From an uncultured Bacilli bacterium (GTDB taxonomy: Bacteria; Bacillota_I; Bacilli_A; RF39; UBA660), in contig CAKPLX010000030.1 in the NCBI GenBank assembly GCA_934167785.1, positions 1 to 13,859 on the forward strand: a stretch of 13,859 nucleotides of DNA. The letters are read 5' to 3'. This document shows, piece by piece, positions 6,705 through 13,373 of the stretch. The notes under the pieces were generated by a model. It ran no database searches. It was not told the origin of the DNA and saw nothing but the letters and a program-made list of their open reading frames with translations. A program made the position numbers and the translations under genes. How positions within the stretch are numbered: the first letter of the stretch is position 1; every line of letters begins with the position of its first letter.

Positions 6705-8906
6705 TTATCTTTCCTTCCATCTTTTTAATCTTAAAGCATTTATGATAACAGTAAAGCTAGATAATGTCATAGCGAGACCTGCTATCATTGGATTCATTGA
6801 AATATCAAGACATTCTAATAGTCCACATGCAATTGGAAGCATACAAACATTGTAAAAAAATGCCCAGAATAAATTTCCTTTGATATTAGTAAGTGTTTTT
6901 TTGCCGATATCGAATAAATTATAAATTGCATTTAAGTCATTTCTCATTAATATCACATCTGCCGAATCAGCTGCTATATCAATCGCCGAATTTAAACTTA
7001 CTCCTATATTGGCAAGAGATAAACTTGGGGCATCATTTATCCCATCTCCAACCATCATTACGTTTAATCCTTTATTTTTTAGTTCTTTAATTTTATTTGA
7101 TTTATCTTTAGGAGATACATTGGCTATTACTTCTTTAATTCCAATACTCTTAGCAATTATCTTAGCGGTAATTTCATTATCTCCAGTGAGCATAATAATT
7201 CTTTTATTGACTTGTTTTAATTTGTTAATCACATTGTTTGCATTATTTCTAATAATATCTTTTACACCAATAAGAGCAATCACTTTTTTATTTTCCACGA
7301 CATAAACAATACTATTGCCGTCTAAAGATAACTCTTTTTCTTCTTTAGAGATCTTATTTTCTATTTTAAACTTTTCAAATATTTTATTATTTCCTATTAA
7401 GTATTCTTTTTTATCAATCATTCCTCTTAATCCAATACCAGTTATATTTTGAAAACCAACTGCATTTAAATTTTTTAAATGATTTTCTTTTGCATAATTT
7501 TTAAAAGCACTAGCTATTGGATGGGTTGATTTATTTTCTAATGATGTTACTATTTCTATTAAGTCATTATCTGAATAGGTAGAATTATTGATTATTTTTG
7601 CTATTCTTAAATTTCCATACGTTAGTGTTCCTGTTTTATCAAAAACGACTACATCAATTTTATTTATATTTTCAAGAATTTCGGATTTTTTTACTAATAT
7701 TCCATTTTTGGCACATAATCCTTCGCTTACTACTATTGCCAGTGGTGTTGCAAGTCCTAATGCACAAGGACAAGCACAAACCAGTACGGTGACAAAATAA
7801 ACAATGGATGAATTGAAACTAACGCCTAATGCTAAGTGAACAAGAAGGGTTATTACGGCTAAAGCAATTACAATTGGGACAAATATTCCACTTACTTTAT
7901 CCGCAATTCTTGCAATGGGTGCTTTTGTATTTGTCGCTTCAACGACCAATCTTACTATTTCTGATATTGTTGAATCCTTACCTATATTTTTAGCTTTATA
8001 TAAAACTTCTCCATCTAGATTTATCGCTCCTGCAACTACTTTATCATTTTCCCTCTTTTTAACAGGAGTTGATTCACCACTTATAAATGACTCATCAACA
8101 TGTGTTTTTCCCTTAACTATAACTCCATCAACTGCAAATCGATTTCCTGGTTTAATAATTAAAATATCGTCCTTTTTTACTTCATCAATAGATACCTCTT
8201 GTTCTTTATTATTAACAAATAATACAGCTGTCTTTGGTGTAATTGTTACTAATCCCTTTATAGCGTCTTTCGTTTTTTCTTTACTAATTCCATCAATATA
8301 TCTTCCCACTTTAACTAAATAAAGAATAATACAAACACTTTCAAAATATAAGTTCTCTACATATCTACTATTTCCTTTTAGTATCATTATCATGTTAAAT
8401 GTACTAAATATAAAACTTGAAATAACACCTAAGGTAACTAATGTATCCATATTAGGAGATTTATATTTAATATTTTTAATTCCATTGAAAATAATATCTT
8501 TACCAAAATAGATAAAATACAAACTAAATATAAATAGACATATTGAATAATTGATGGGATAATGAATCATGTTTAGAAAAGGAATTACAGGTAAATGAAT
8601 CATATGAGACATGGAAATATATAAAACTAATAGTGCAAGTAATCCATTAATTATAAAATAAATATTCTTATTGGTATCACTATCTTCTTGCTCGTCATAA
8701 ACTCCTAAAGATTTAAATCCAGCTTCCCTGATAAAACGGTTTAAATCAGCTTCCGTAATATCATCTTCATAACTTATGCTTGCTGAAGACATTACTAAAT
8801 TTACTAAAGCATCTGTTATTCCTTTTTGTTTTAGCAAATACTTTTCTAAACTTGATGAACAAGCGCTACAAGTCATTCCTTCAATTTTTAAAATTATTTT
8901 TTTCAT
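6705..8906 (-). CDS. copA: Cu(I)-exporting P-type ATPase
   Basis: A full-length (733-residue) P1B-1 ATPase that pumps Cu(I) out across the cell membrane using ATP. Domains in order: N-terminal HMA domain with GMTCSAC (Cys13, Cys16); membrane helices from about residue 82; actuator domain with SGES (276-279); the metal-path CPC (Cys379-Pro-Cys381); the phosphorylated Asp423 in DKTGTLT; the His462-Pro463 motif of the nucleotide-binding domain; GDGIND (620-625); and the last helices with Tyr685-Asn686 and MTLSS (713-717), the Cu(I)-site residues typical of CopA. The ATG (8906) sits in an ATGA overlap with the preceding gene and follows GAGGTG. It is the third gene of the CsoR-controlled operon. 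All diagnostic residues are present, so it should be functional. Confidence 0.97.
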   Translation of the reverse strand: MKKIILKIEGMTCSACSSSLEKYLLKQKGITDALVNLVMSSASISYEDDITEADLNRFIREAGFKSLGVYDEQEDSDTNKNIYFIINGLLALLVLYISMSHMIHLPVIPFLNMIHYPINYSICLFIFSLYFIYFGKDIIFNGIKNIKYKSPNMDTLVTLGVISSFIFSTFNMIMILKGNSRYVENLYFESVCIILYLVKVGRYIDGISKEKTKDAIKGLVTITPKTAVLFVNNKEQEVSIDEVKKDDILIIKPGNRFAVDGVIVKGKTHVDESFISGESTPVKKRENDKVVAGAINLDGEVLYKAKNIGKDSTISEIVRLVVEATNTKAPIARIADKVSGIFVPIVIALAVITLLVHLALGVSFNSSIVYFVTVLVCACPCALGLATPLAIVVSEGLCAKNGILVKKSEILENINKIDVVVFDKTGTLTYGNLRIAKIINNSTYSDNDLIEIVTSLENKSTHPIASAFKNYAKENHLKNLNAVGFQNITGIGLRGMIDKKEYLIGNNKIFEKFKIENKISKEEKELSLDGNSIVYVVENKKVIALIGVKDIIRNNANNVINKLKQVNKRIIMLTGDNEITAKIIAKSIGIKEVIANVSPKDKSNKIKELKNKGLNVMMVGDGINDAPSLSLANIGVSLNSAIDIAADSADVILMRNDLNAIYNLFDIGKKTLTNIKGNLFWAFFYNVCMLPIACGLLECLDISMNPMIAGLAMTLSSFTVIINALRLKRWKER

Positions 8907-10207
8907 TTTTTCACCTCAAAATATTTTTCATCGTCTACTACTTTAATGTTATTGGTAATCATATTCATCTGACAATTCATAGAATACGTTCCTACTTTAT
9001 CTGGCGTAAATTCTATGATATTTTCGTCTGCTTCAAGTTCTTTTTTTATCTTAAACTTATTTATCGTTACAATGTTGTTACATCCTGTTAAGTATTTTTG
9101 GGAAGCATTAATCACCAATTTAACTTTTTTGACTTTTTGAACTATGATATCTCCATAACCTCCATAAGATAAATTGATTTTTACTTTTTGGTAATCCTTA
9201 TAGATTGTTGATGCGGTGTAATTTCCATAATCGTTAAATACTGAATTAAAATTTATCCCTATTGTGTTTATTCCTCTAAATAACATGCTTAATGATAATA
9301 GTAAAATAAGTACCGATGCAATTTTATTGAATACTATTCTTTTTCTTCCCTTTACGATATTAAATGTAATCCCAACTCCAAGCATTAGAGGTATGGTTCC
9401 TAAACAAAATAAAAACATAGATAATGCACCTTTTATTAATGATCTTGTGGATAAGGCATATACTTGCATCGCCTGTAGAGGACCACATGGCATTAACCCA
9501 TTTAGTAGTCCAATAATAAAGGTATTGCTTGTTTTCATTTTATTTTTAAATGTTTTTTGTGGAGGAATTTTAATGATATTTAATAGATTTAAGGACATTA
9601 AAAACATTATTATTGAAGCAAATATAATTATTAATCCATTTATTACTTCATTAACACTAATAATTGATCCAATTAATCCAACAATTCCTCCTAAAATTGT
9701 ATAAGAGATCAATCTACCAAAATTATATAGAAGGGGTCTTTTTAAATTTATTTTATTTTCGTGATTAAATGTTGTCATTAAATTTATTGCCCCACACATG
9801 CTAATGCAATGGATGCTGGTTAATAGTCCTGTTACTAGCAACATTCCATTGGTAATATTATCACTAATTGTTGGAATTGTGTTAAATATATTATATCCAA
9901 ATATTTTGTTGCTCAAAAATATTAGTAATAAAATGGAAACTAATATAAAAATAAATTCTTTTAATTTGATATTGGTATCTATATCTTTAATATTCTCACT
10001 TATATAATCCTTTTTGGTAAAATAATCTAATGAATTTATGGTATTAATAATTTTTGTTTCTTTAATTTTTTGGGAGGAAGTTACTTTTGCAATATTCTTA
10101 AATATTTCTACTTCTTTTATTTCTTTTATCTTTAATAATTCTTTTTTGATTTTATTTCTACAATGATCGCAAGTAATTCCATCAATTTTTATATATATAG
10201 TTTGCAT
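8903..10207 (-). CDS. HMA - SafE-like membrane - cupredoxin fusion protein (copper handling)
   Basis: Three domains in 434 residues. First, an HMA domain (1-65) with GITCDHC (Cys13, Cys16), a Cu(I) site. Second, a polytopic SafE/DsbD-like membrane domain (about 84-315) with two hallmark repeats, HCISMCG (133-139) and GLMPCG (237-242), and about seven helices. Third, a C-terminal cupredoxin-like domain (about 340-425) with TGCNN (Cys376) and NCQMNM (Cys412, Met414), candidate copper ligands. The cupredoxin should face outside, the HMA the cytoplasm. Context (csoR before, copA after) argues for copper transfer or reductive handling at the membrane; the TauE/SafE 'sulfite exporter' label often given is probably misleading. 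The ATG at 10207 is preferred over TTG at 10210: it shares one base with the csoR TGA stop (TGATG) and follows GGGAG by 9 bases. Confidence 0.88.
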   Translation of the reverse strand: MQTIYIKIDGITCDHCRNKIKKELLKIKEIKEVEIFKNIAKVTSSQKIKETKIINTINSLDYFTKKDYISENIKDIDTNIKLKEFIFILVSILLLIFLSNKIFGYNIFNTIPTISDNITNGMLLVTGLLTSIHCISMCGAINLMTTFNHENKINLKRPLLYNFGRLISYTILGGIVGLIGSIISVNEVINGLIIIFASIIMFLMSLNLLNIIKIPPQKTFKNKMKTSNTFIIGLLNGLMPCGPLQAMQVYALSTRSLIKGALSMFLFCLGTIPLMLGVGITFNIVKGRKRIVFNKIASVLILLLSLSMLFRGINTIGINFNSVFNDYGNYTASTIYKDYQKVKINLSYGGYGDIIVQKVKKVKLVINASQKYLTGCNNIVTINKFKIKKELEADENIIEFTPDKVGTYSMNCQMNMITNNIKVVDDEKYFEVKK

Positions 10208-10515
10208 CAATCAAGTCTCCCAATTAGTTCCATAACTTCATCGATTATTTTAGGATCATCATTTTTTATCTCTCTAACTACACAAGTAGAGAGATGATTT
10301 TTAAATATTTCTTTACTAACGCTTTTGATAGATTTATTTATTGCTAGAAGTTGAATTAATATATCATTACAATATTTGTCCTCTTCAATCATGTTTTGTA
10401 CGCCACGAATTTGTCCTTCAATGGTCTTTAACCTTTTGTTTAAAGCTTTTTTTAGTTCAGCATCCCTATATGTACTTTTTGGGCAGGTGTTAAAATGTTC
10501 ACAGTTATTTTTCAT
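10207..10515 (-). CDS. csoR: CsoR family copper-sensing repressor
   Basis: A 102-residue all-alpha CsoR/RcnR/FrmR-family repressor. It carries the family core (RLKTIEGQIRGVQNMIEED) and the Cu(I) ligand triad Cys49, His74 and Cys78 (YCND, then NHLSTC), which marks a true CsoR rather than FrmR or RcnR. In this family Cu(I) binding releases the tetramer from DNA. The first 11 residues add Cys5, His7 and Cys11, a possible extra metal-binding extension seen in some relatives. The ATG (10515) follows GGAG (10529-10526) by 10 bases. It is the first gene of the operon and would repress its own promoter, since a G/C-run palindrome lies in that promoter's spacer. Length and motifs are normal. Confidence 0.93.
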   Translation of the reverse strand: MKNNCEHFNTCPKSTYRDAELKKALNKRLKTIEGQIRGVQNMIEEDKYCNDILIQLLAINKSIKSVSKEIFKNHLSTCVVREIKNDDPKIIDEVMELIGRLD

Positions 10516-10538
10516 TTTTTCTCATCTCCATGTTTTCT

Positions 10539-10567
10539 ATTATAACACCCCCTAGGGGTATTGACAA
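10539..10567 (-). promoter_or_regulatory. Copper operon promoter with CsoR-type operator in the spacer
   Basis: On the - strand: TTGTCA (-35, 10567-10562), a 17-base spacer (10561-10545), then a perfect TATAAT (-10, 10544-10539). The spacer contains TACCCCTAGGGGGTG, a pseudo-palindrome of C and G runs like known CsoR boxes. CsoR bound there would block RNA polymerase until Cu(I) releases it. These C/G runs stand out sharply from the AT-rich background. Confidence 0.9.
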
Positions 10568-10578
10568 ATACCTTAATG

Positions 10579-10609
10579 TTATCTTTTATTATCTTTTATT
10601 ATTTTTTAT
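10579..10609. repeat. 10-bp AT-rich tandem repeat
   Basis: ATCTTTTATT is repeated twice exactly (10581-10590, 10591-10600) with a third degenerate copy (ATTTTTTATC, 10601-10610). It lies upstream of the copper promoter. Possibly simple slippage; no function assigned. Confidence 0.6.
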
Positions 10610-10633
10610 CTCTATAGTATTATCATTATGACT

Positions 10634-10659
10634 AAAATAAAACATCCCTCACGGGATGT
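10634..10659 (-). terminator. Intrinsic terminator downstream of the 10687-10872 fragment
   Basis: On the - strand ACATCCC (10659-10653) pairs with GGGATGT (10648-10642) around a 4-base loop (GTGA), followed by TTTATTTT. The 7-bp GC-containing stem is strong. It insulates the csoR promoter from transcription arriving from the right. Confidence 0.75.
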
Positions 10660-10686
10660 CAGAGTGTTGACAAAGTCAGGATAAAA

Positions 10687-10872
10687 TCATAAACATTGAG
10701 AATTAGTTGAATTGACTAATTCTTTTACTTTTTCTGGATTTAAGTAAGTAAATATTTTTTCTATTTCATTTTCAAAATCCATACATAAATATTTTCTAAT
10801 ATTTTTAAGACTTAACCCATATATATCTTTGACTAATTTTAAAATTGATATGAAAGAAGTTCTTTCATCCAA
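10687..10872 (-). pseudogene. Short 3' gene remnant, unrecognised
   Basis: A 61-codon frame with a TTG as its first possible start. The frame stays open further upstream but only antisense to the + strand gene. The residues (a helical LKNIRKYL stretch, then MDFENEIEKIF and NPEKVKELVN near the end) look protein-like and more plausible than the opposite strand here. It is followed within about 30 bases by a good terminator, as a real 3' end would be. I interpret it as the tail of a truncated gene, perhaps of a mobile element, but recognise no family. The junction with the + strand gene coincides with a 17-bp perfect palindrome (10851-10867). It could also be a chance open frame. Confidence 0.35.
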
Positions 10873-12172
10873 ACAATTTGAGGAAGTGTGTAGAAATTTT
10901 AATTTAGATAGACAAATGCAAAAAGGTGTTAAAGAAAATATATTTAATGAAGAAAACTTAATTGCTAATAATGGAAAAATTGCTAAAATGTTTTTATGGA
11001 ATAGTGACCCAAAAAACTTTAATCCACATAATCTTTTAGGAACTTGGAAGTATATTTATACACTAGATGAAAATGGCTATACTATAAATATAAGCTATGG
11101 TGAACTAACTAATTTAGTTGAAAAATTAAATGCTAAAATTTATGATATTGATAAAAATATAATATTTGATGATGTTAAATTGGAAACTTTGGTTGATGGA
11201 CAAAAAGTATTATTTGGTAAAGCATTTACTTTTGATTAAAAAAATAAAAAGTTTAATATTAGGATAAATGGTACATTATTTGAAAGAATAAAGCAATTAA
11301 AATTTATTGAAGAAATATTTGATAATGGAATGTTCTTAATAAATGATGTAGAATTTAAAATATTACCAAATAAAAAAGAAGAAATTAAATTTAAACAATT
11401 ATTAAATAAATATACTAAAATTAAAGATTTCTTGTTAAAGCATAATATTTTAAAAGACGTTTGCTTGGATAATTGGGAAGACAAAGATTTTAACAAACTT
11501 GAATTTTGGATGAACGCAATTGAAAATAATAAACCAGTTGAATTAGGAAGTAATATCAGTTTAGTAGGATCAATTAGTATTAAAGATATAAGACTCTCTA
11601 TTTTTGCTAAAATAAACAGTGATAAAAAATTTGATATTGCAAGTTTGTGGAATAATGATATAGTAAATAAATACCATTTTAAATATCAATCTAATCAAGA
11701 AGAAATAGAAACGAATAATTTTTATCTTGTTTTAAATTCGGAATCATACCAATCAGACGATATTAACGCTGAAGAAATGAAAAATTCGTTTGGGGCAAAA
11801 AAACTTACAGATGGTGAATATACATTAATGAATCTACAAGCATTAGAGGTAATAAAGGCATATGATATTACTAAAAGTGAAGAATTGTTACAATATTCAA
11901 AATATTTAATGGAATTATTGTTAAAATACGATCCTAAAAATCCAATTTTTAAAATGAATTATTTTCAAATTTTAAAAAGAGAAGATAGCCTTACAGATAA
12001 GGAAATTGATGAGATAATTAATATAAGAGATGCTAATGATGAAATAGAAATAAAATTAGGATGCAATTTATTAATTGATAACATTGAAGAAGTTAAATTA
12101 TTAACAAAAAAACTTGATACTGAAACGTTAGAAGCTTTTAAACAATATCCAATATCAATTTATATGAATTGA
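10850..12172 (+). pseudogene. Split and probably 5'-truncated gene (DUF4365-type C-terminal region?)
   Basis: Two stretches, 10850-11239 and 11240-12172, lie in the same frame, separated only by TAA at 11237-11239. The 90 bases before the second stretch's first ATG (11330) read well as protein (NIRINGTLFERIKQLKFIEE), and that ATG lacks a good SD, so this is one gene with a nonsense codon. There is also no convincing SD or promoter at the 5' end: ATG 10850 abuts the opposite-strand remnant, and the region upstream does not look coding. From memory, the order of the middle and the tail (a helical ending with LLxYSKYLMELLLK, LKREDSLTDKEID, and FKQYPISIY at the C-terminus) resembles the part of DUF4365 proteins after their nuclease-like domain; that domain is absent. 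If right, it is a dead fragment of a defence-type protein. The family call is tentative; the split is plain. Confidence 0.65.
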
Positions 12173-12193
12173 TTAGAAATAGTGCTGTTAAAC

Positions 12194-12222
12194 TTGCAAA
12201 AAAAGCAATTTTATGCTATCAT
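12194..12222 (+). promoter_or_regulatory. Promoter of the antisense (antitoxin) RNA
   Basis: TTGCAA (-35, 12194-12199), a 17-base spacer, then TATCAT (-10, 12217-12222) preceded by TGC, an extended -10. This near-consensus layout predicts a start near 12229. No protein frame follows, so it should drive an RNA. Confidence 0.75.
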
Positions 12223-12228
12223 GTATGT

Positions 12229-12344
12229 AGCAAGAGAACTTGCATATAATAAAAAAGAGGAACATTCGATTTGTGCAAGTGAATGTCGCCTCTAAATAAA
12301 TTAGGTTTGACACTCAATCAATGCTGATGAGTGTCTATTTTTTT
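12229..12344 (+). ncRNA. Candidate antisense antitoxin RNA (type I toxin-antitoxin)
   Basis: About 115 nt from the predicted start near 12229 to the terminator at 12309-12345, with no usable frame. It has three hairpins: a 5' stem GCAAG/CTTGC with an AGAA loop (12230-12243); a stem GAGG..ACATTC / GAATGT..CCTC (12257-12292); and the terminator stem. It is transcribed convergently to the small hydrophobic peptide gene and is complementary to that mRNA's 3' UTR and last three or so codons (about 12251-12344). This is the arrangement of type I antitoxin RNAs such as RatA or the Fst RNA II. Role inferred from architecture only. Confidence 0.65.
12251..12292 (-). terminator. Terminator of the toxin mRNA (- strand)
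   Basis: On the - strand GAGG..ACATTC (12292-12281) pairs with GAATGT..CCTC (12267-12257), followed immediately by TTTTTT (12256-12251). A textbook intrinsic terminator for the convergent peptide mRNA. On the + strand the same hairpin lies inside the antisense RNA. Confidence 0.8.
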
Positions 12345-12345
12345 A
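12309..12345 (+). terminator. Terminator of the antisense RNA
   Basis: GACACTCA (12309-12316) pairs with TGAGTGTC (12328-12335), with inner TCA/TGA pairs and an ATGC loop, followed by a T-rich run on the + strand. The last stem base overlaps the stop codon of the peptide gene (12335-12337), so the peptide's stop sits in the RNA-RNA overlap. Confidence 0.85.
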
Positions 12346-12427
12346 TTGCTAACACTAGTAAGGTAGAAAGTAACAAAATTATAGAAATGAGCTTTAGGAC
12401 TTTTATTATAAAAGTCTTGGTCTTCAT
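12335..12427 (-). CDS. Small hydrophobic peptide, candidate type I toxin
   Basis: A 30-codon gene. The peptide starts MKTKTFIIKVLK, has a hydrophobic segment (about residues 13-28, rich in Leu and Ile) and ends with two Lys: one predicted membrane helix with basic flanks, the typical look of type I toxins that damage the cell membrane. The ATG at 12427 has a perfect AAGGAGG (12443-12437) at 9 bases; an in-frame ATG at 12433 is only 3 bases from it and so less likely. Its mRNA would start near 12493 and end at the 12257-12292 hairpin. An antisense RNA is encoded opposite the 3' end. The 5' UTR has an anti-SD CCTCC, and a 19-bp palindrome covers codons about 4-10. I recognise no exact family; it might instead be a short regulatory or lytic membrane peptide. 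Confidence 0.7.
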   Translation of the reverse strand: MKTKTFIIKVLKLISIILLLSTLLVLAIKK

Positions 12428-12436
12428 TAACATCTA

Positions 12437-12462
12437 CCTCCTTCCTTTTTCAAGATTGGAGG
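12437..12462 (-). promoter_or_regulatory. Shine-Dalgarno with complementary anti-SD upstream in the leader
   Basis: On the - strand CCTCC (12462-12458) is perfectly complementary to the GGAGG of the SD (12441-12437), with a 16-base loop between. Pairing would hide the ribosome binding site of the peptide gene. This suggests translational silencing in the full-length mRNA. Confidence 0.55.
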
Positions 12463-12499
12463 ACGACACCCACATCAAATGTTCCTAATGGAATTAACA

Positions 12500-12505
12500 A
12501 GTATA
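12500..12505 (-). promoter_or_regulatory. Candidate -10 of the peptide gene
   Basis: TATACT (12505-12500) with a weak -35 region (TTAATT, about 12528-12523, 17-base spacing). Start predicted near 12493, giving a 65-base leader. The -35 abuts the neighbouring gene's terminator. Confidence 0.4.
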
Positions 12506-12527
12506 AAAATTAAAAAATAGCAAATTA

Positions 12528-12561
12528 AAACGAATAATGTTAATTAAGTCATTATTCGTTT
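12528..12561 (-). terminator. Terminator of the anchored extracellular protein gene
   Basis: AAACGAATAATG and CATTATTCGTTT form a perfect 12-bp stem (12561-12550 with 12539-12528) around a 10-base loop, starting 10 bases after the gene's stop. A T-rich stretch follows on both strands, so it may act in both directions. Confidence 0.7.
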
Positions 12562-12570
12562 CTTTTATTA

Positions 12571-13248
12571 TTACAAATTAAAGTTCATTGTGACAGTCTC
12601 TCCGTTAATAACTGCTCCAAAATAATATGGTACAGGGTCATTTTCGGTTGAATCACTATTATCAATCTTAACTATTCCTTGTACATTAGAGTATTCAGTT
12701 TTCTTAAAATTATTTACTGCATCAATGGTTTTATTCCTTGCAACAATATTATTAGCATATACATTACCAGATTCTGTTAAAACTATTACATGAGTATTAG
12801 CACCAGGTTGATAGTACCTACTTGTTATATATTTTGCCTTTTCACCATTTATAGTAAATGTTTTAGTAGTTCCTTCGTAAGACTCATCTTTAGTTTGAGT
12901 ACTAACATTATTAACTATTTCGCTTTTATATCTACTGGTTTTAGTAACAAGGTTGCCTTGCTCAATAGATATTTCAGCATACTCATAATAATCCTGTGCA
13001 ACATTTAATCTTACTTTATCGCTAGTTGTTTTAATATAATCATTTGACTCATTACTATTGTTATCACTTGTTGTATTATTATCTTCTGTATTTGTTTGAG
13101 TATTTTCACTTGTTTGTTGATTATTCCCTGTTGTATTAGATTTTAAACTTATTGTTCCTGTTGCAAATAAAACGCATAATACTGCTAAAATAACTATAAT
13201 TACTACAAGTAATGCTATAACTCCTTTATTATTGTTTTGCTTCTCCAC
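12571..13248 (-). CDS. Membrane-anchored extracellular protein of unknown function
   Basis: A 225-residue protein with a short basic/polar N-terminus (MEKQNNNKG), one long hydrophobic helix (about residues 10-32) and an Asn/Thr/Ser-rich linker (about 36-70) with no Pro, then a folded-looking domain (about 72-225) rich in Tyr, Thr, Val and Asn. No lipobox is evident (the Cys in the helix is not in a proper context), so it is probably an uncleaved N-terminal anchor with the domain outside. The start is GTG (13248), 8 bases after AAAGGAG. Its own extended -10 promoter is at 13273-13301 and its terminator at 12528-12561, so it is monocistronic. It is divergent from a small XRE regulator, which may control it. 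Function unrecognised. Confidence 0.75.
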   Translation of the reverse strand: MEKQNNNKGVIALLVVIIVILAVLCVLFATGTISLKSNTTGNNQQTSENTQTNTEDNNTTSDNNSNESNDYIKTTSDKVRLNVAQDYYEYAEISIEQGNLVTKTSRYKSEIVNNVSTQTKDESYEGTTKTFTINGEKAKYITSRYYQPGANTHVIVLTESGNVYANNIVARNKTIDAVNNFKKTEYSNVQGIVKIDNSDSTENDPVPYYFGAVINGETVTMNFNL

Positions 13249-13272
13249 TTTTTATACTCCTTTCCTACAATA

Positions 13273-13301
13273 ATATTAACATATTCTTATCTTTTTGTAA
13301 A
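13273..13301 (-). promoter_or_regulatory. Promoter of the anchored extracellular protein gene
   Basis: TTTACA (-35, 13301-13296), a 17-base spacer, TAATAT (-10, 13278-13273) preceded by TGT (extended -10). A second TTTACA on the + strand at 13324-13329 mirrors it, making an inverted TGTAAA-N22-TTTACA pair in the divergent intergenic space. Confidence 0.6.
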
Positions 13302-13373
13302 TATAATTTTAGTAATGTTGTACTTTACATATTTAATTTTGATTGAATAGTAGAATTTTATTTAGGTGAGAGT

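Larger units (their letters stand above)
12258..12486. repeat. Long-range inverted repeat linking the toxin 5' and 3' UTRs
   Basis: The left arm AGGAACATTCGATTTGTG (12258-12275) and right arm CACATCAAATGTTCCT (12471-12486) are inverted copies. In the - strand mRNA the 5' UTR (12486-12471) can pair with the 3' UTR (12275-12258) over 13 contiguous pairs (one G-U), then GTG/CAC after a 2-base bulge. The match extends loosely into a shared TGTCG..CCTC element. The right arm lies in the leader and the left arm in the terminator hairpin, as in hok-like fold-back. Confidence 0.7.

Noticed and set aside
7915..8322. Open + strand frame of 135 codons inside copA
   Set aside because: Antisense to intact, highly conserved copA motifs and without an SD. 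Same for the other + frames over the copper operon.
10667..10672. Consensus TTGACA as -35 of the 10850 gene
   Set aside because: No plausible -10 at 16-18 bases, and it lies at the far side of the opposite-strand fragment; probably chance or part of an element end.
10634..10690. Insertion-sequence end at the terminator hairpin of the - strand fragment
   Set aside because: The region looks like an element's 3' end, but no matching inverted repeat or target duplication could be found elsewhere in the window, so no mobile element is called.
12245..12250. Perfect TATAAT as a second promoter for the antisense RNA
   Set aside because: No -35 at 16-18 bases and no TGn extension; the upstream promoter at 12194-12222 is better. 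It may still be an alternative start just before the GAGG hairpin.
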